Positions 50,102-58,839 of a stretch of 64,000 nucleotides of DNA are shown here, piece after piece; positions within the stretch are counted from its first letter, which is position 1, and each line of letters starts with the position of its first letter. Origin of the DNA: SKLM01 sp964421785 (GTDB taxonomy: Bacteria; Chloroflexota; Anaerolineae; B4-G1). The position numbers were made by a program, and so were the translations under genes. The stretch lies in the NCBI GenBank assembly GCA_964421785.1, contig CAYQZG010000002.1, positions 11,611 through 75,610 on the forward strand. Reading direction: 5' to 3'. The notes beneath the pieces were generated by a model. The model worked only from the letters and a program-made list of their open reading frames with translations, had not been told where the DNA came from and searched no databases.

Positions 50102-50149
50102 GCAGTGTCGGGTAGCGGGCGGGAATCGCTTCCCTTTCTCATAGTGGGC

Positions 50150-50212
50150 GCCGCTTTGCTTACCTTTCGTATGGCGGACCCCGCTTTCCTTTCTTTTGGG
50201 AGGAGACGCCTC
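50150..50212 (+). repeat. Degenerate type A repeats between synthase and next gene
   Basis: GCCGCTTTGCTTACCTTTCG and CCCGCTTTCCTTTCTTTTGG, two related units spaced about 35 bp apart. Confidence 0.5.
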
Positions 50213-50241
50213 TACTACGGGAAGGGAGATTGCTGAAGACT

Positions 50242-50571
50242 ATGCCTCGAGCGACTATTGCCTCATTTGTCTTGCGTTTCACGCGAGAATCGGAATCCGA
50301 GCCCGCTGATACGCAGCATCCGCATGACCGTCCATGGCGCGGCGTGATTCGACACGTGCAGACCAGCGAGGAGATACACTTTGCGCGTGTGGTTGATGCG
50401 CTATCCTTCATTGCTCGCTACGTCGATATCGAGGAAGGAGATGGTGGATACCACGCGACCGAGGGCGATGACGTTGATACTGCCGAACGCGGGTCGGCTG
50501 CTCCGCTTACGGCGACCGGGTCGACGGGCGATATCGCCCAGGCACCTTCGCCCAAGCACCCGGGCAGATAG
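50242..50571 (+). CDS. Hypothetical protein with repeat-made C-terminus
   Basis: 109 aa from ATG 50242; TTG at 50230 is an alternative. Residues 1-75 (ATIASFVLRFTRESE, WRGVIRHVQTSEEIHFARVV, DALSFIARYVDIEEG) look like a genuine small domain of unknown function. The remainder, GSAAPLTATGSTGDIAQAP and onward to the stop, is composed of a type A and a type B repeat. Sits in the polyester locus in the same direction, so it may be a regulator or accessory of that locus. Confidence 0.55.
   Translation: MPRATIASFVLRFTRESESEPADTQHPHDRPWRGVIRHVQTSEEIHFARVVDALSFIARYVDIEEGDGGYHATEGDDVDTAERGSAAPLTATGSTGDIAQAPSPKHPGR
50490..50571 (+). repeat. Type A plus type B repeats forming a protein tail
   Basis: GGCTGCTCCGCTTACGGCGA then GGGTCGACGGGCGATATCGC and CCAGGCACCTTCGCCCAAGC; the B unit is read in its third frame (GSTGDIAQAPSPKHPGR), and the stop follows directly. 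Confidence 0.85.
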
Positions 50572-50608
50572 GCGGCATCTAACAGTGAGCATCTGAAGGA
50601 GAAACTTC

Positions 50609-51373
50609 ATGCGTCTTAACGATCGTGTATGTCTTGTCACCGGTGGAGCAGCCGGCATCGGCCGGGCTACCGCTCTCCGGTTCTTCGAGGAGGGGGCCAA
50701 GGTTGTCATCTGTGATGTCAACGAAGAGGGTGGGCAGGAGACGGTCGCCGATCTCGGCCCCGAATCCGCCTTCTACGCAGTGGACGTCACCGACCGCCAG
50801 GCGGTGCAAACGTGGGTGGACGACACCGTCGCCCGCTACGGCCGGATCGATGTGCTAATCAACAACGCTGGTGTCGTGCGTGATAATCAACTGGTCAAGG
50901 TCAAAGGCGGTGAGTTGGTCAAGAAGATGGCGGAGGACGAGTTTGATCTTGTCGTTGACATCAACCTCAAGGGGGTCTTCAATTGTGCTCAGGCTGTGGC
51001 TCCCGTGATGATCAAACAGGGCAGCGGGGTCATTCTCAACGCTACCTCTGTTGTCGGAATGGACGGCAACTTCGGCCAGACGAACTACGTCGCCACCAAG
51101 GCCGGTGTGATCGGTATGACCAAAGTGTGGGCACGTGAGCTTGGACGGTATAACGTTCGGGTCAACGCCGTGGCCCCTGGCTTTACGGCTACCGAAATAC
51201 TAATGTCTATGCCGGAGAAGATCCTTGAGAATATGAGGGCTCATACGCCGCTGGGCCGCCTGGGGCAGCCAGGCGACATTGCCAACGCCTATCTCTTCCT
51301 AGCTTCCGATGAAGCAGCTTTCATCTCGGGAGCAGTGCTACGGGTTGACGGCGGGATCGTCGTCGGCACGTAG
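50609..51373 (+). CDS. Short-chain dehydrogenase, FabG/PhaB-like 3-oxoacyl reductase
   Basis: 254 aa with GAAGGAGAAAC upstream. NAD(P)H motif VTGGAAGIGRATALRF; NNAGVV; catalytic Ser in NATSVVGMDGNFG, Tyr/Lys in YVATKAGV. Expected to reduce 3-oxoacyl-CoA or -ACP to the (R)-3-hydroxy form, supplying monomers to the two PHA synthases. The next gene begins on the base after its stop codon. Confidence 0.9.
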   Translation: MRLNDRVCLVTGGAAGIGRATALRFFEEGAKVVICDVNEEGGQETVADLGPESAFYAVDVTDRQAVQTWVDDTVARYGRIDVLINNAGVVRDNQLVKVKGGELVKKMAEDEFDLVVDINLKGVFNCAQAVAPVMIKQGSGVILNATSVVGMDGNFGQTNYVATKAGVIGMTKVWARELGRYNVRVNAVAPGFTATEILMSMPEKILENMRAHTPLGRLGQPGDIANAYLFLASDEAAFISGAVLRVDGGIVVGT

Positions 51374-52420
51374 ATGGAAAGAATGAGCGGACTTCCTACT
51401 GCTCCGTCCGTTGGTATCGTTAGCTGCGGTATGTACTTGCCCGAACCGGTCTTGACGGCGACTGAAATTGCCGAGAGGAGCGGCCTTCCCGAATGGGTGG
51501 TGCGTGACAAACTGGGCATTGAACAGAAGCATATGGCGGGTCCGGACGACCATCCGAACCAGATGGCCCTCTGGGCAGCTCAGGATTGCCTGGCCAAGGC
51601 CGATATCCCGCCGGAGGACATAGACGTGGTGCTGTGCACCACGGAGGAGTGGAGAGAGTACTTCCTCTGGACCTCGGGAATCGATCTGGCATATGAGGTC
51701 GGGGCCACGCGGGCCTGGGGCATGGACATGCATATGCGCTGTTGTACTACGGTGGCTGCTCTCAAGCTGACCAGGGACATGATGATTGCGGATCCCGAGA
51801 TCGATACCGTGCTCATCGCTGGTGGCTACCGAATCGGCGACATGATCAACCTGGAGAACCTCCGGACGACGTTCCTGTTCAACATCGGCGCTGGTGCTGG
51901 CGCTATGTTGCTGCGTAGGAACTGGCCCCGGAATCACGTACTCGGGACGCAGATGGTGACAGACGGCTCGATGAGCAAACACGTCATCGTGCCTGCCAGC
52001 GGGACCGTCCAGTTTCCAACTGATGAGGCCAGGGAGCAGGGACTGTTCCATTTTGACCTGGTCGAACCGGATGCGATGAAGAACCGCTTAAACGAGGTCT
52101 CGATGGACAACTGGATGTATTGCATCGACCGCGCGCTGCAGAAGAGCGGTCACGAGAGGAGGGACGTGGACTTCCTCAATATGGTACTGATCAAACCGTC
52201 TGCCTACCGCGACATGCTTCAGCGCCTGGGCCTCACCGAGGAGCAGGGTGTCTACAACGCCGACGTCGGGCATATCGGTGAGCAAGACAGCATCATCAAC
52301 ATCATCAGAGGGTTGGAGCAGGATCGCCTCAACGATGGCGATCTAATGATCATCGTCGGAGCGGGTATCGGCTACGTGTGGGGGGCGACCTGCGTGCGAT
52401 GGGGACCGTGTGAGACGTAG
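51374..52420 (+). CDS. KAS III/HMG-CoA synthase-like thiolase-fold protein, atypical active site
   Basis: 348 aa, ATG immediately after the preceding TAG. The nucleophile Cys lies in HMRCCTTVAALKL. In the C-terminal half the usual KAS III PHQANxR motif is LIKPSAYRD and GNTSxxS is GHIGEQDS, so the His and Asn that assist decarboxylative condensation are not in their normal form. Likely an acyl-CoA-handling synthase related to FabH/HMGS; the true reaction is open. A second atypical member lies at 59272. Confidence 0.82.
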   Translation: MERMSGLPTAPSVGIVSCGMYLPEPVLTATEIAERSGLPEWVVRDKLGIEQKHMAGPDDHPNQMALWAAQDCLAKADIPPEDIDVVLCTTEEWREYFLWTSGIDLAYEVGATRAWGMDMHMRCCTTVAALKLTRDMMIADPEIDTVLIAGGYRIGDMINLENLRTTFLFNIGAGAGAMLLRRNWPRNHVLGTQMVTDGSMSKHVIVPASGTVQFPTDEAREQGLFHFDLVEPDAMKNRLNEVSMDNWMYCIDRALQKSGHERRDVDFLNMVLIKPSAYRDMLQRLGLTEEQGVYNADVGHIGEQDSIINIIRGLEQDRLNDGDLMIIVGAGIGYVWGATCVRWGPCET

Positions 52421-52468
52421 GGTGTGAAAGGAGAGCTTGGCCAACGGCGGACGATGGAGGTGGAAGAT

Positions 52469-55099
52469 ATGGAACCGCAAGAGTTGTACGCGCAGAAACT
52501 GATCTCTATCTCTGATGCGGTGTCGCTTGTGCAGTCACATCAGACGATCGGCGTTGGCCTGGCGGGTTCTGAACCGCCCGGACTGTTGGGCGAGTTGGGG
52601 CATCACAAGGACCGGCTGGAGGACGTGACGGCGTGGGTGGCGCTCCCCTTGCGCCAATACGACTTCGTCCTCAACCCGGAGATGGCGGGCCACTTCTTCG
52701 TGGAGAACTGGTTCTACGGCGCGCCCGACCGCAAGGTTCATCCCCAGGGCCGTACATCCTATATCCCCAATAACCTCCACGAGGCGGCCAAGGTCAAGCT
52801 TGCCGCGATGGGCAACCATCTGGACATCTATTGGGGCGTGGCGACCCCGCCCGACAAACGCGGATATATGTCTCTCTCTCTGGGCGTGGTGTATGAGAAG
52901 CTGCTGATCGAGACTGCCGATCTTGTCGTGCTTGAAGTCAACGAGAACCTGCCATGGACGTTGGGCGACACCCATATCCACATCTCAGACGTGGACTGGG
53001 TGGTTGAGAACCACGTCCCGCTGTTCGAGTTGCCGGTCACACCCCCCAGGGATTGGGAGAAGGCCATTGGTGCGTACATCGCTGAGCTGATCGACAACGG
53101 ATCTACGCTCCAGTTAGGCATCGGCGGTATCCCCAACGCAATCACTGCCTACTTGATGGAGCGACGCGACCTGGGTGTCCATACGGAGATGTTCACCGAC
53201 GGTATGGTGGATCTCTATAACGCCGGGGTCATCACCGGTAAGCGGAAGACGCTTTGGAAAGGGAAGATGGTGGGGGCTTTTGCCCTGGGCACGAAGAAGC
53301 TCTACGACTTCGTAGACAACAATTTGGCTGTCGAGTTTCAGCAGGGCAAGGTGACGAACGACCCGACCATCATCGGGCAGAACCACAAGATGGTGAGCGT
53401 CAACACGGCGCTTCAGGTTGATCTCTACGGCCAGGTCTGCTCGCAAAGTCTCGGTCCTCGTCACTTCAGCGGCACTGGCGGTCAGCTGGATACACACCGC
53501 GGTGCGCAGCTATCTCCTGGAGGCCGTGGGATCATCGCTCTTCATTCCGCTGTAAAGGACGAAACCATCTCGACGGTGGTGCCGATGCTGACTGAGGGTG
53601 CCCAGGTGACGGTAGCAAGCCAGGACGTCGATACTGTCGTCACCGAGTATGGCGTGGCGGAGCTCAAGGGGCGCTCTGTCAGGGATCGCGCGGATGCGCT
53701 GATCAAGGTCGCTCACCCGGACTACGCACCTTGGCTGCGCGAGGAGGCCGAGCGGCTGCTCATTGTGCCTCGCCTGGTCGTGCCTGGGTTTGAGGTGGAA
53801 AGGCCGCCACGGGGGGCGACCGCCCCGGGCGTGACCGCCGACACGATCCGGCTGGGGACCTTCTGTGACCTCTCCGGCCCCAACGCGGCTCTGGGGATGG
53901 CAGCACTGCGTGGTATCTCTGCCTACTATGAGTACGTCAACCACTGGGGAGGTGTGCACGACCGGCGGATCGAACTGGTCGTCGAGGACGATGGATTCGA
54001 CCCCGCCCGTACGAAGGTCGCCGTCGAGAAGCTGGTGATGGAGGACGAGGTCTTTGCCATCGTCAGCCCATTGGGCACAGTCACCAACCTGGCCGTGATG
54101 GATTATCTGCTTGAAAACCAGATACCCGTCATTTCGCCTCACAGTGGGATTTCCACTTGGGCTATGCCGCTCAAGCGCACCTACTTCGCGCTTCAACCGT
54201 CGTACCGGGTCGAGGGCCGCATCCTGGCCCAGTACGCGCTGGATCATCTCCTGCCCAGGTCTTTCCAGAGAGCTGATGGCACGGGTCGCGCCGCTGCGCG
54301 GCCCGTCCCGGGCGCCGCTGCGCTTACAGCGGGACGGTCTGGGCGCCGCCGCATCGCTATCTTCCATGTCGATGACCAGTTCGGTCAAGAGGGGGCTGCG
54401 GCGTTTACCGAGGAGCTGGGGCGGGCTGGGGTTGATGCCGCTGCGCTTACTTCTTCTATGGCGGATGCCGCTGCGCTCACAGTGGACACTGTGACTCACG
54501 CAGCCGGGGAGTCCAGGCCGGCTGAATGGGTAGCGAGACTGGCCTCTGGGTCGAGGCGGTCAGCGGATCGACGGGCGATTTCGCCCAGGCACGTTGACGA
54601 ACCCGAGTTGGTGCTGCTATACACGTATCCCAAACCGGCAGCCGATCTCTTGGTGGCGGCCCAGACGGCCGGTTTCCATCCGATGTGGTTGAGCAGCTAC
54701 GTTCTCTCCGGGCCAGAGTTGTTTCGCTTCGCCGGGTCCGAGGCGGTCCACGGCCTGCGGGCCGCCAGCTATCCGGTCGGGCCCCGCCATCATCGTGGTG
54801 AGCGGCTCTTCCGCAAGACGATGGCCCGCAAGTACGGTGATGAGTCGCCCGGCACCCACAGCCGCATTGGCTATGCAGCGGCTCAGTTGGTCGTGGAGGG
54901 TCTGCGCTGTGCGGGCCCGAACCTGACCCGCGAGGGATTCGTCGAGGCGCTGGAGGGGATCGAGGATTGGACCGGAGGCTTGCTGCCGACCATCAGCTAC
55001 AGCTCCACTGACCACCGGGGTCTTAAAGCACTGGCGATACAGCGTGCCATACACGGACGCTGGCTGGTGGAGCAGGGGCTACTGAGACTCAGGGAATAG
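52469..55099 (+). CDS. CoA-transferase fused to a branched-chain amino acid-type solute-binding domain
   Basis: 876 aa from ATG 52469 (GGAGGTGG upstream, itself part of a type D repeat). Residues ~1-435 are a 4-hydroxybutyrate/acetyl-CoA transferase-hydrolase: LGIGGIPNAI (glycine loop), GVHTEMFTDGMVDLYNAG (catalytic Glu), FSGTGGQLDT, TEYGVAELKGRSVRDRADAL. From ~450 a Peripla_BP_6/LivJ-like domain begins (TIRLGTFCDLSGPNAALGMA, RRIELVVEDDGFDPARTKVA, VISPHSG) and runs to the end. No signal peptide lies between or before. Two repeat-rich inserts (54281-54345, 54431-54592) interrupt the second domain. The binding domain may sense a ligand and regulate the enzyme. Confidence 0.88.
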   Translation: MEPQELYAQKLISISDAVSLVQSHQTIGVGLAGSEPPGLLGELGHHKDRLEDVTAWVALPLRQYDFVLNPEMAGHFFVENWFYGAPDRKVHPQGRTSYIPNNLHEAAKVKLAAMGNHLDIYWGVATPPDKRGYMSLSLGVVYEKLLIETADLVVLEVNENLPWTLGDTHIHISDVDWVVENHVPLFELPVTPPRDWEKAIGAYIAELIDNGSTLQLGIGGIPNAITAYLMERRDLGVHTEMFTDGMVDLYNAGVITGKRKTLWKGKMVGAFALGTKKLYDFVDNNLAVEFQQGKVTNDPTIIGQNHKMVSVNTALQVDLYGQVCSQSLGPRHFSGTGGQLDTHRGAQLSPGGRGIIALHSAVKDETISTVVPMLTEGAQVTVASQDVDTVVTEYGVAELKGRSVRDRADALIKVAHPDYAPWLREEAERLLIVPRLVVPGFEVERPPRGATAPGVTADTIRLGTFCDLSGPNAALGMAALRGISAYYEYVNHWGGVHDRRIELVVEDDGFDPARTKVAVEKLVMEDEVFAIVSPLGTVTNLAVMDYLLENQIPVISPHSGISTWAMPLKRTYFALQPSYRVEGRILAQYALDHLLPRSFQRADGTGRAAARPVPGAAALTAGRSGRRRIAIFHVDDQFGQEGAAAFTEELGRAGVDAAALTSSMADAAALTVDTVTHAAGESRPAEWVARLASGSRRSADRRAISPRHVDEPELVLLYTYPKPAADLLVAAQTAGFHPMWLSSYVLSGPELFRFAGSEAVHGLRAASYPVGPRHHRGERLFRKTMARKYGDESPGTHSRIGYAAAQLVVEGLRCAGPNLTREGFVEALEGIEDWTGGLLPTISYSSTDHRGLKALAIQRAIHGRWLVEQGLLRLRE
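54281..54592 (+). repeat. Type A and B inserts within the solute-binding domain of the fusion gene
   Basis: Perfect type A stem CCGCTG-CGCTTA-CAGCGG at 54315-54332; two more type A cores near 54437 and 54466 (DAAALTSSMADAAALT); a type B unit at 54565-54592 (GGATCGACGGGCGATTTCGC, CCAGGCAC) read as RRAISPRH. All lie in frame. Confidence 0.85.
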
Positions 55100-55102
55100 G
55101 GC

Positions 55103-55165
55103 TTGCGGCTCAGGCCGCTGCGCTAACGTGGGCCGCTACGCTTGCAAGGTGCGTCGCATGCACGG
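55103..55165 (+). repeat. Type A and half type F repeats
   Basis: GGCCGCTGCGCTAACGTGGG, GGCCGCTACGCTTGCAAGGT and the arm AAGGTGCGTCGCATGCACGG fill the start of the 197-bp gap before the acyl-CoA ligase. Confidence 0.65.
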
Positions 55166-55296
55166 AACTGCCGTAAGCGGCCCGGGGACGCGTTGCTGCG
55201 CGGCCCGTCCTGGGCTTGGCGGAACCACCGTGGCGGCGCACCGCAATAGAGGCGCTGGGGGAGCTGGTCGGGGCGCTATCACAGGAGGAAGAAACT

Positions 55297-56853
55297 ATGC
55301 ACGCGGCCCACTTGTTGAGCAAACGGGCGTATCTGACACCCGACCGGGAAGCCATGTTGGTGCTTCCCACCGGCACGCGCTACACCTACGCCGACCTGAA
55401 CGAGCGGGCCAATCGCCTGGCCAATCTCATGCGGGAGCTCGGCGTTGAGAAAGGGGATCGTGTATCGATCCTGGCTCGCAACAGTGTGGCCTACACGGAC
55501 CTGTTCTATGGCCTGGCCAAGATTGGCGCGATTCTGGCGCCGTTGAACTGGCGCCTGGTGGCGGCTGAGCTCTCCTACATCGTCAAAGACTGCAAGCCCA
55601 AAGTGCTCATCTGTGGGCGTGAGTTTGTCGATGTCTTGGCCCAAATGTCGTCCGATATAGACGTGCCACACATTTTGAGCCTAAATGAGGCGGATATCGA
55701 CGGGGCGCTGCTCTACGAGGAGCAGCTGGCCTCCGCCTCGGGCGCCGAGCCGGAGCAGCCATTCCTAGAGGAGGATGATACCTATGCTATTCTCTATACG
55801 TCGGGCACCACCGGGCGCCCGAAAGGGGCCTTGATTCCCCATCGCCAGGTGCTTTGGAACTGCATCAATACAATTGCCAGCTGGGGTCTAACTGAGGACG
55901 ATGTCTCGCCAGTGTTCACCCCGCTGTTCCATGCCGGCGGGCTGTTTGCATTCCTCACGCCGCTCCTCTACATTGGCGGACGAATCGTCCTGTTCCGTGC
56001 TTTCGACCTGGAGGAGGTCATCCGCGTCATTGTTGAGGAGCGATGCACGGTAGTGCTTGGCGTACCCACCATCTTCCGTATGTTGATGCAGACGCAGGGC
56101 TTTGAGCAAGCCGATTTCAGCCACGTGCACTTCTTCATCAGCGGTGGGGCTCCATTGCCCGTCGATCTAGTGGAGGACTGGCTGGCGGCGAAGGGAGGCA
56201 TCTTTCGCCAGGGATACGGCCTCACAGAGGTCGGCGCCAACTGCTTCACTATGACGGATGAGGAGTCGGTCTCCAAGCTTGGCTCGGTCGGTAAGCCCAT
56301 TTTTCACAGTCGTATGCGCCTGGTGGATCCAGAGACTGGCCAAGATGTGCCGGTCGGGCACGAAGGGGAACTGCTTATTGCTGGGCCGCACGTCTGTACC
56401 GGGTATTGGCACAACCCAGAAGCGTCGGAAGAGGCACTGGAGAAGGGTCCGGGCGGGCCGTGGTTCCATACAGGCGATATGGCCCGCGTGGATGAAGATG
56501 GCTTCTACACCATCATCGGCCGTTACAAGGACATGATTATCAGCGGTGGCGAGAACATCTACGCCGCCGAGGTCGAGACTGTCTTCCGCAAGCATCCGGC
56601 CGTGGATGAGGCAGCTCTCATCGGTATGCCACACCAGAAGTGGGGCGAGGTCGGTCTGATGGTCGTGGTGCTGGAGGAGGGCGAGACAACCACAGAGGAC
56701 GACCTGAAGACCTTTTGCGGGGAGCACTTGGCGCGCTTCAAGATCCCCAAGCGGGTTATCTTTGCCGATGCACTGCCCTATTCGTCCTACGGCAAGGTGA
56801 TGAAAGAGGATCTGAAAGAACGGTATGTCAACGGGGACAAACGGCATCCCTAG
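55297..56853 (+). CDS. Acyl-CoA synthetase (AMP-forming), copy 1
   Basis: 518 aa from ATG 55297 (AGGAGGAAGAAACT upstream). Activates a carboxylic acid to its CoA thioester via acyl-AMP. AMP-binding motif YTSGTTGRPKGALIPHR; SGGAPLPVDL; GYGLTEVGAN; WFHTGDMARVDEDGFYTIIG; GGENIYAAEVETV; C-terminal catalytic Lys near SSYGKVMKEDL. The last residues NGDKRHP and the TAG stop are a type C repeat. Substrate length not predictable; FadD-like family. Confidence 0.92.
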   Translation: MHAAHLLSKRAYLTPDREAMLVLPTGTRYTYADLNERANRLANLMRELGVEKGDRVSILARNSVAYTDLFYGLAKIGAILAPLNWRLVAAELSYIVKDCKPKVLICGREFVDVLAQMSSDIDVPHILSLNEADIDGALLYEEQLASASGAEPEQPFLEEDDTYAILYTSGTTGRPKGALIPHRQVLWNCINTIASWGLTEDDVSPVFTPLFHAGGLFAFLTPLLYIGGRIVLFRAFDLEEVIRVIVEERCTVVLGVPTIFRMLMQTQGFEQADFSHVHFFISGGAPLPVDLVEDWLAAKGGIFRQGYGLTEVGANCFTMTDEESVSKLGSVGKPIFHSRMRLVDPETGQDVPVGHEGELLIAGPHVCTGYWHNPEASEEALEKGPGGPWFHTGDMARVDEDGFYTIIGRYKDMIISGGENIYAAEVETVFRKHPAVDEAALIGMPHQKWGEVGLMVVVLEEGETTTEDDLKTFCGEHLARFKIPKRVIFADALPYSSYGKVMKEDLKERYVNGDKRHP

Positions 56854-56940
56854 GAGGCCTATCACCGGGTCGACCGCCCCCGAGACGGGGGCTAGGAGCT
56901 GGGGAAAAGTCAAGGCAGTCACCGGATCGACGCGATCTTT
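56833..56940. repeat. Type C unit at the ligase stop and type B/J fragments
   Basis: GGGGACAAACGGCATCCC at 56833; GGGTCGACCGCCCCCGAGAC then GGGGGCTAGG (reverse of a palindrome at 2411-2432); GTCACCGGATCGACGCGATC. Occupies the 100-bp gap before the hydrolase. Confidence 0.6.
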
Positions 56941-56955
56941 GCGGAGGAGGTTGCT

Positions 56956-57774
56956 ATGCCCAAGATAGACGCGAACGGTATCACTATCTATTACGAAATC
57001 CATGGTTCGGGTGAGCCCTTGGTGCTCATCGCTGGCCTGGGCTATGATCACTGGATGTGGCACAGGATGATTCCCGGCCTGGCGGAGCGCTTCCAGGTTA
57101 TCGCCTTTGACAATCGGGGCGTGGGGAAGACGGACAAGCCAGAGGGACCCTATACGGCGCAGCTGTTGGCCGATGATGTCGCTGCGCTTGTGGCTGGGCT
57201 TCTGGAGCCGCTCGGTAAGAGCAGCGCCCACGTGATGGGGCACTCAATGGGTGGATTCGTGGCCCAGGCATTGGTGCTTGACCGGCCTGACTTGGTGGAC
57301 AAGTTGGTCCTATCTGCCACTAACTTCGGTGGTCCCCATCATGTCCCGGTCACCCAGGAGGCGCTGGAGGTGCTCACTGATATGGAGGCTGACCCGGTGG
57401 AGCGGCTTCGACGTGGCATCGTCGTCAGCACCGCACCGGGCTTTGCCGAAGAACACCCGGAGATCATTGAGGAGTGGCTGAGCTATCGTGTGGAACATCC
57501 CATCCAGCCGGATTCCTACAACGCCCAAATGGCGATCGGGCTGGCGCTCATGTCGGAGGAAGCCTGCTTTGAACCCAGGCTCAGCGAGGTTGAGGCTCCC
57601 ACGCTCATTCTGTTCGGTGAACACGACAAGGTGGTGCCGCCGGGCAACGCTGACCTGCTGGCGCGGGGGATCCCCGACAGCAGGATCTTCATCCTGCCCA
57701 ACGCTGGTCACTTTTTCCCGTTTGAAGTGCCCGACGAGGCCGTAGAAACGGTCGTCGAGTTTCTGGAGGCTTGA
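56956..57774 (+). CDS. Alpha/beta hydrolase, copy 2
   Basis: 272 aa with GGAGGAGGTTGCT upstream. IYYEIHGSGEPLVLIAGLGY (oxyanion side), nucleophile Ser in VMGHSMGGFVAQAL, Asp in LILFGEHDKVVPP, His in PNAGHFFPFEVPD. Resembles 3-oxoadipate enol-lactonase and other small-molecule esterases/thioesterases. Clean of repeats. Lies between ligase and hydrolase 3. Confidence 0.88.
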   Translation: MPKIDANGITIYYEIHGSGEPLVLIAGLGYDHWMWHRMIPGLAERFQVIAFDNRGVGKTDKPEGPYTAQLLADDVAALVAGLLEPLGKSSAHVMGHSMGGFVAQALVLDRPDLVDKLVLSATNFGGPHHVPVTQEALEVLTDMEADPVERLRRGIVVSTAPGFAEEHPEIIEEWLSYRVEHPIQPDSYNAQMAIGLALMSEEACFEPRLSEVEAPTLILFGEHDKVVPPGNADLLARGIPDSRIFILPNAGHFFPFEVPDEAVETVVEFLEA

Positions 57775-57861
57775 GGCGCAAAGTGCGAAGGGCTTGCTGA
57801 AGGACGCAAGGGCGCAGGAGGTGGGGCAGGTAAGAGGGGGGGAGCAGGGGAGCGGAGGACT

Positions 57862-58824
57862 ATGGGTGACAAGCCAAGGGTTGCTCCTGACCAAACCGGT
57901 TTTCTCGACGTCGAGGACAGCACCAGACGTATCTACTGGGAGTACTTTGGGCGCGGGGAGCGAGAGGTCGTCGTCCTGCTGAACGGTCTGGCGATGCTCA
58001 CCAAATCGTGGTACCGTAACGTCCCGGAGATCTATCCCGAGTACGATGTGCTGCTCTACGACTACTTCGGGCAGGGTCAGTCCTCCAAGGAGGATGAGCT
58101 CTACTACATACCTAAGTTCTGCGACTACCTGATCGCGATCATGGATCACCTGGAGATCGATCGGATTCATCCAGTCGGCGTCTCGTACGGCGGGTTCATT
58201 GCCGCTGACCTGGGCCGGCTTTATCAGGATCGGCTCCACACGCTGACATTGTCTGGGATTCTCTTGACGCGGGAGACGCTGTTTCAGATGTACCAGGATA
58301 TCTCTTTGATGTTCTACAGAGCTTCGCGGGAGGCTTTTGACATCTATACCTACTACATGTACGAGAAAATCTTTGGAGAGACCTTCGCCACACGGGTTTA
58401 CGGCGACAGCATGGAGCGGACGCGGGCCAAGTTCTACGACCGCTACCACGACAAGACTTACTGTCTGATCCGATTGACGGAGGCTCAGAACCCGTTCTTC
58501 GAGAACATCGATCAGAATCCCGACGCTTACAGGGATATCAGGACACCGACGCTGATTCTGACCGGGGAGCAGGACCGAGCGCTCCCAAGGTGGCAACAGG
58601 AGAAGCTGCTGGACATCATACCGCACAGCAGGCAGATCATTGTTGCAGGATGTGGACATCTGACCTATCTGGAAAGGCCCGACGTCTTCTGGCCTGTGGT
58701 CAGGAGCTTCTTCGCGACGAAGTCAATCGATGTCCCGCTGGATGGTGGCGCTTCAGCCGCTGCGCTTATGGAAGACGCAGTTGTCTGGGACAGTCTGCAT
58801 AACGGGCCGTGCGTGAGTGATTGA
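57862..58824 (+). CDS. Alpha/beta hydrolase, copy 3
   Basis: 320 aa; the ATG follows a purine-rich type E repeat (57837-57861) that provides GCGGAGGA. Nucleophile Ser in GVSYGGFIAADL, Asp in LTGEQDRALP, His in GCGHLTYLERPD. Near the end GGASAAALMEDAV contains a type A core (58757-58775), after which 20 residues follow to the stop. Probably a lipase/thioesterase-like enzyme. Confidence 0.85.
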   Translation: MGDKPRVAPDQTGFLDVEDSTRRIYWEYFGRGEREVVVLLNGLAMLTKSWYRNVPEIYPEYDVLLYDYFGQGQSSKEDELYYIPKFCDYLIAIMDHLEIDRIHPVGVSYGGFIAADLGRLYQDRLHTLTLSGILLTRETLFQMYQDISLMFYRASREAFDIYTYYMYEKIFGETFATRVYGDSMERTRAKFYDRYHDKTYCLIRLTEAQNPFFENIDQNPDAYRDIRTPTLILTGEQDRALPRWQQEKLLDIIPHSRQIIVAGCGHLTYLERPDVFWPVVRSFFATKSIDVPLDGGASAAALMEDAVVWDSLHNGPCVSD

Positions 58825-58839
58825 AGAAGGAGGTAATAT

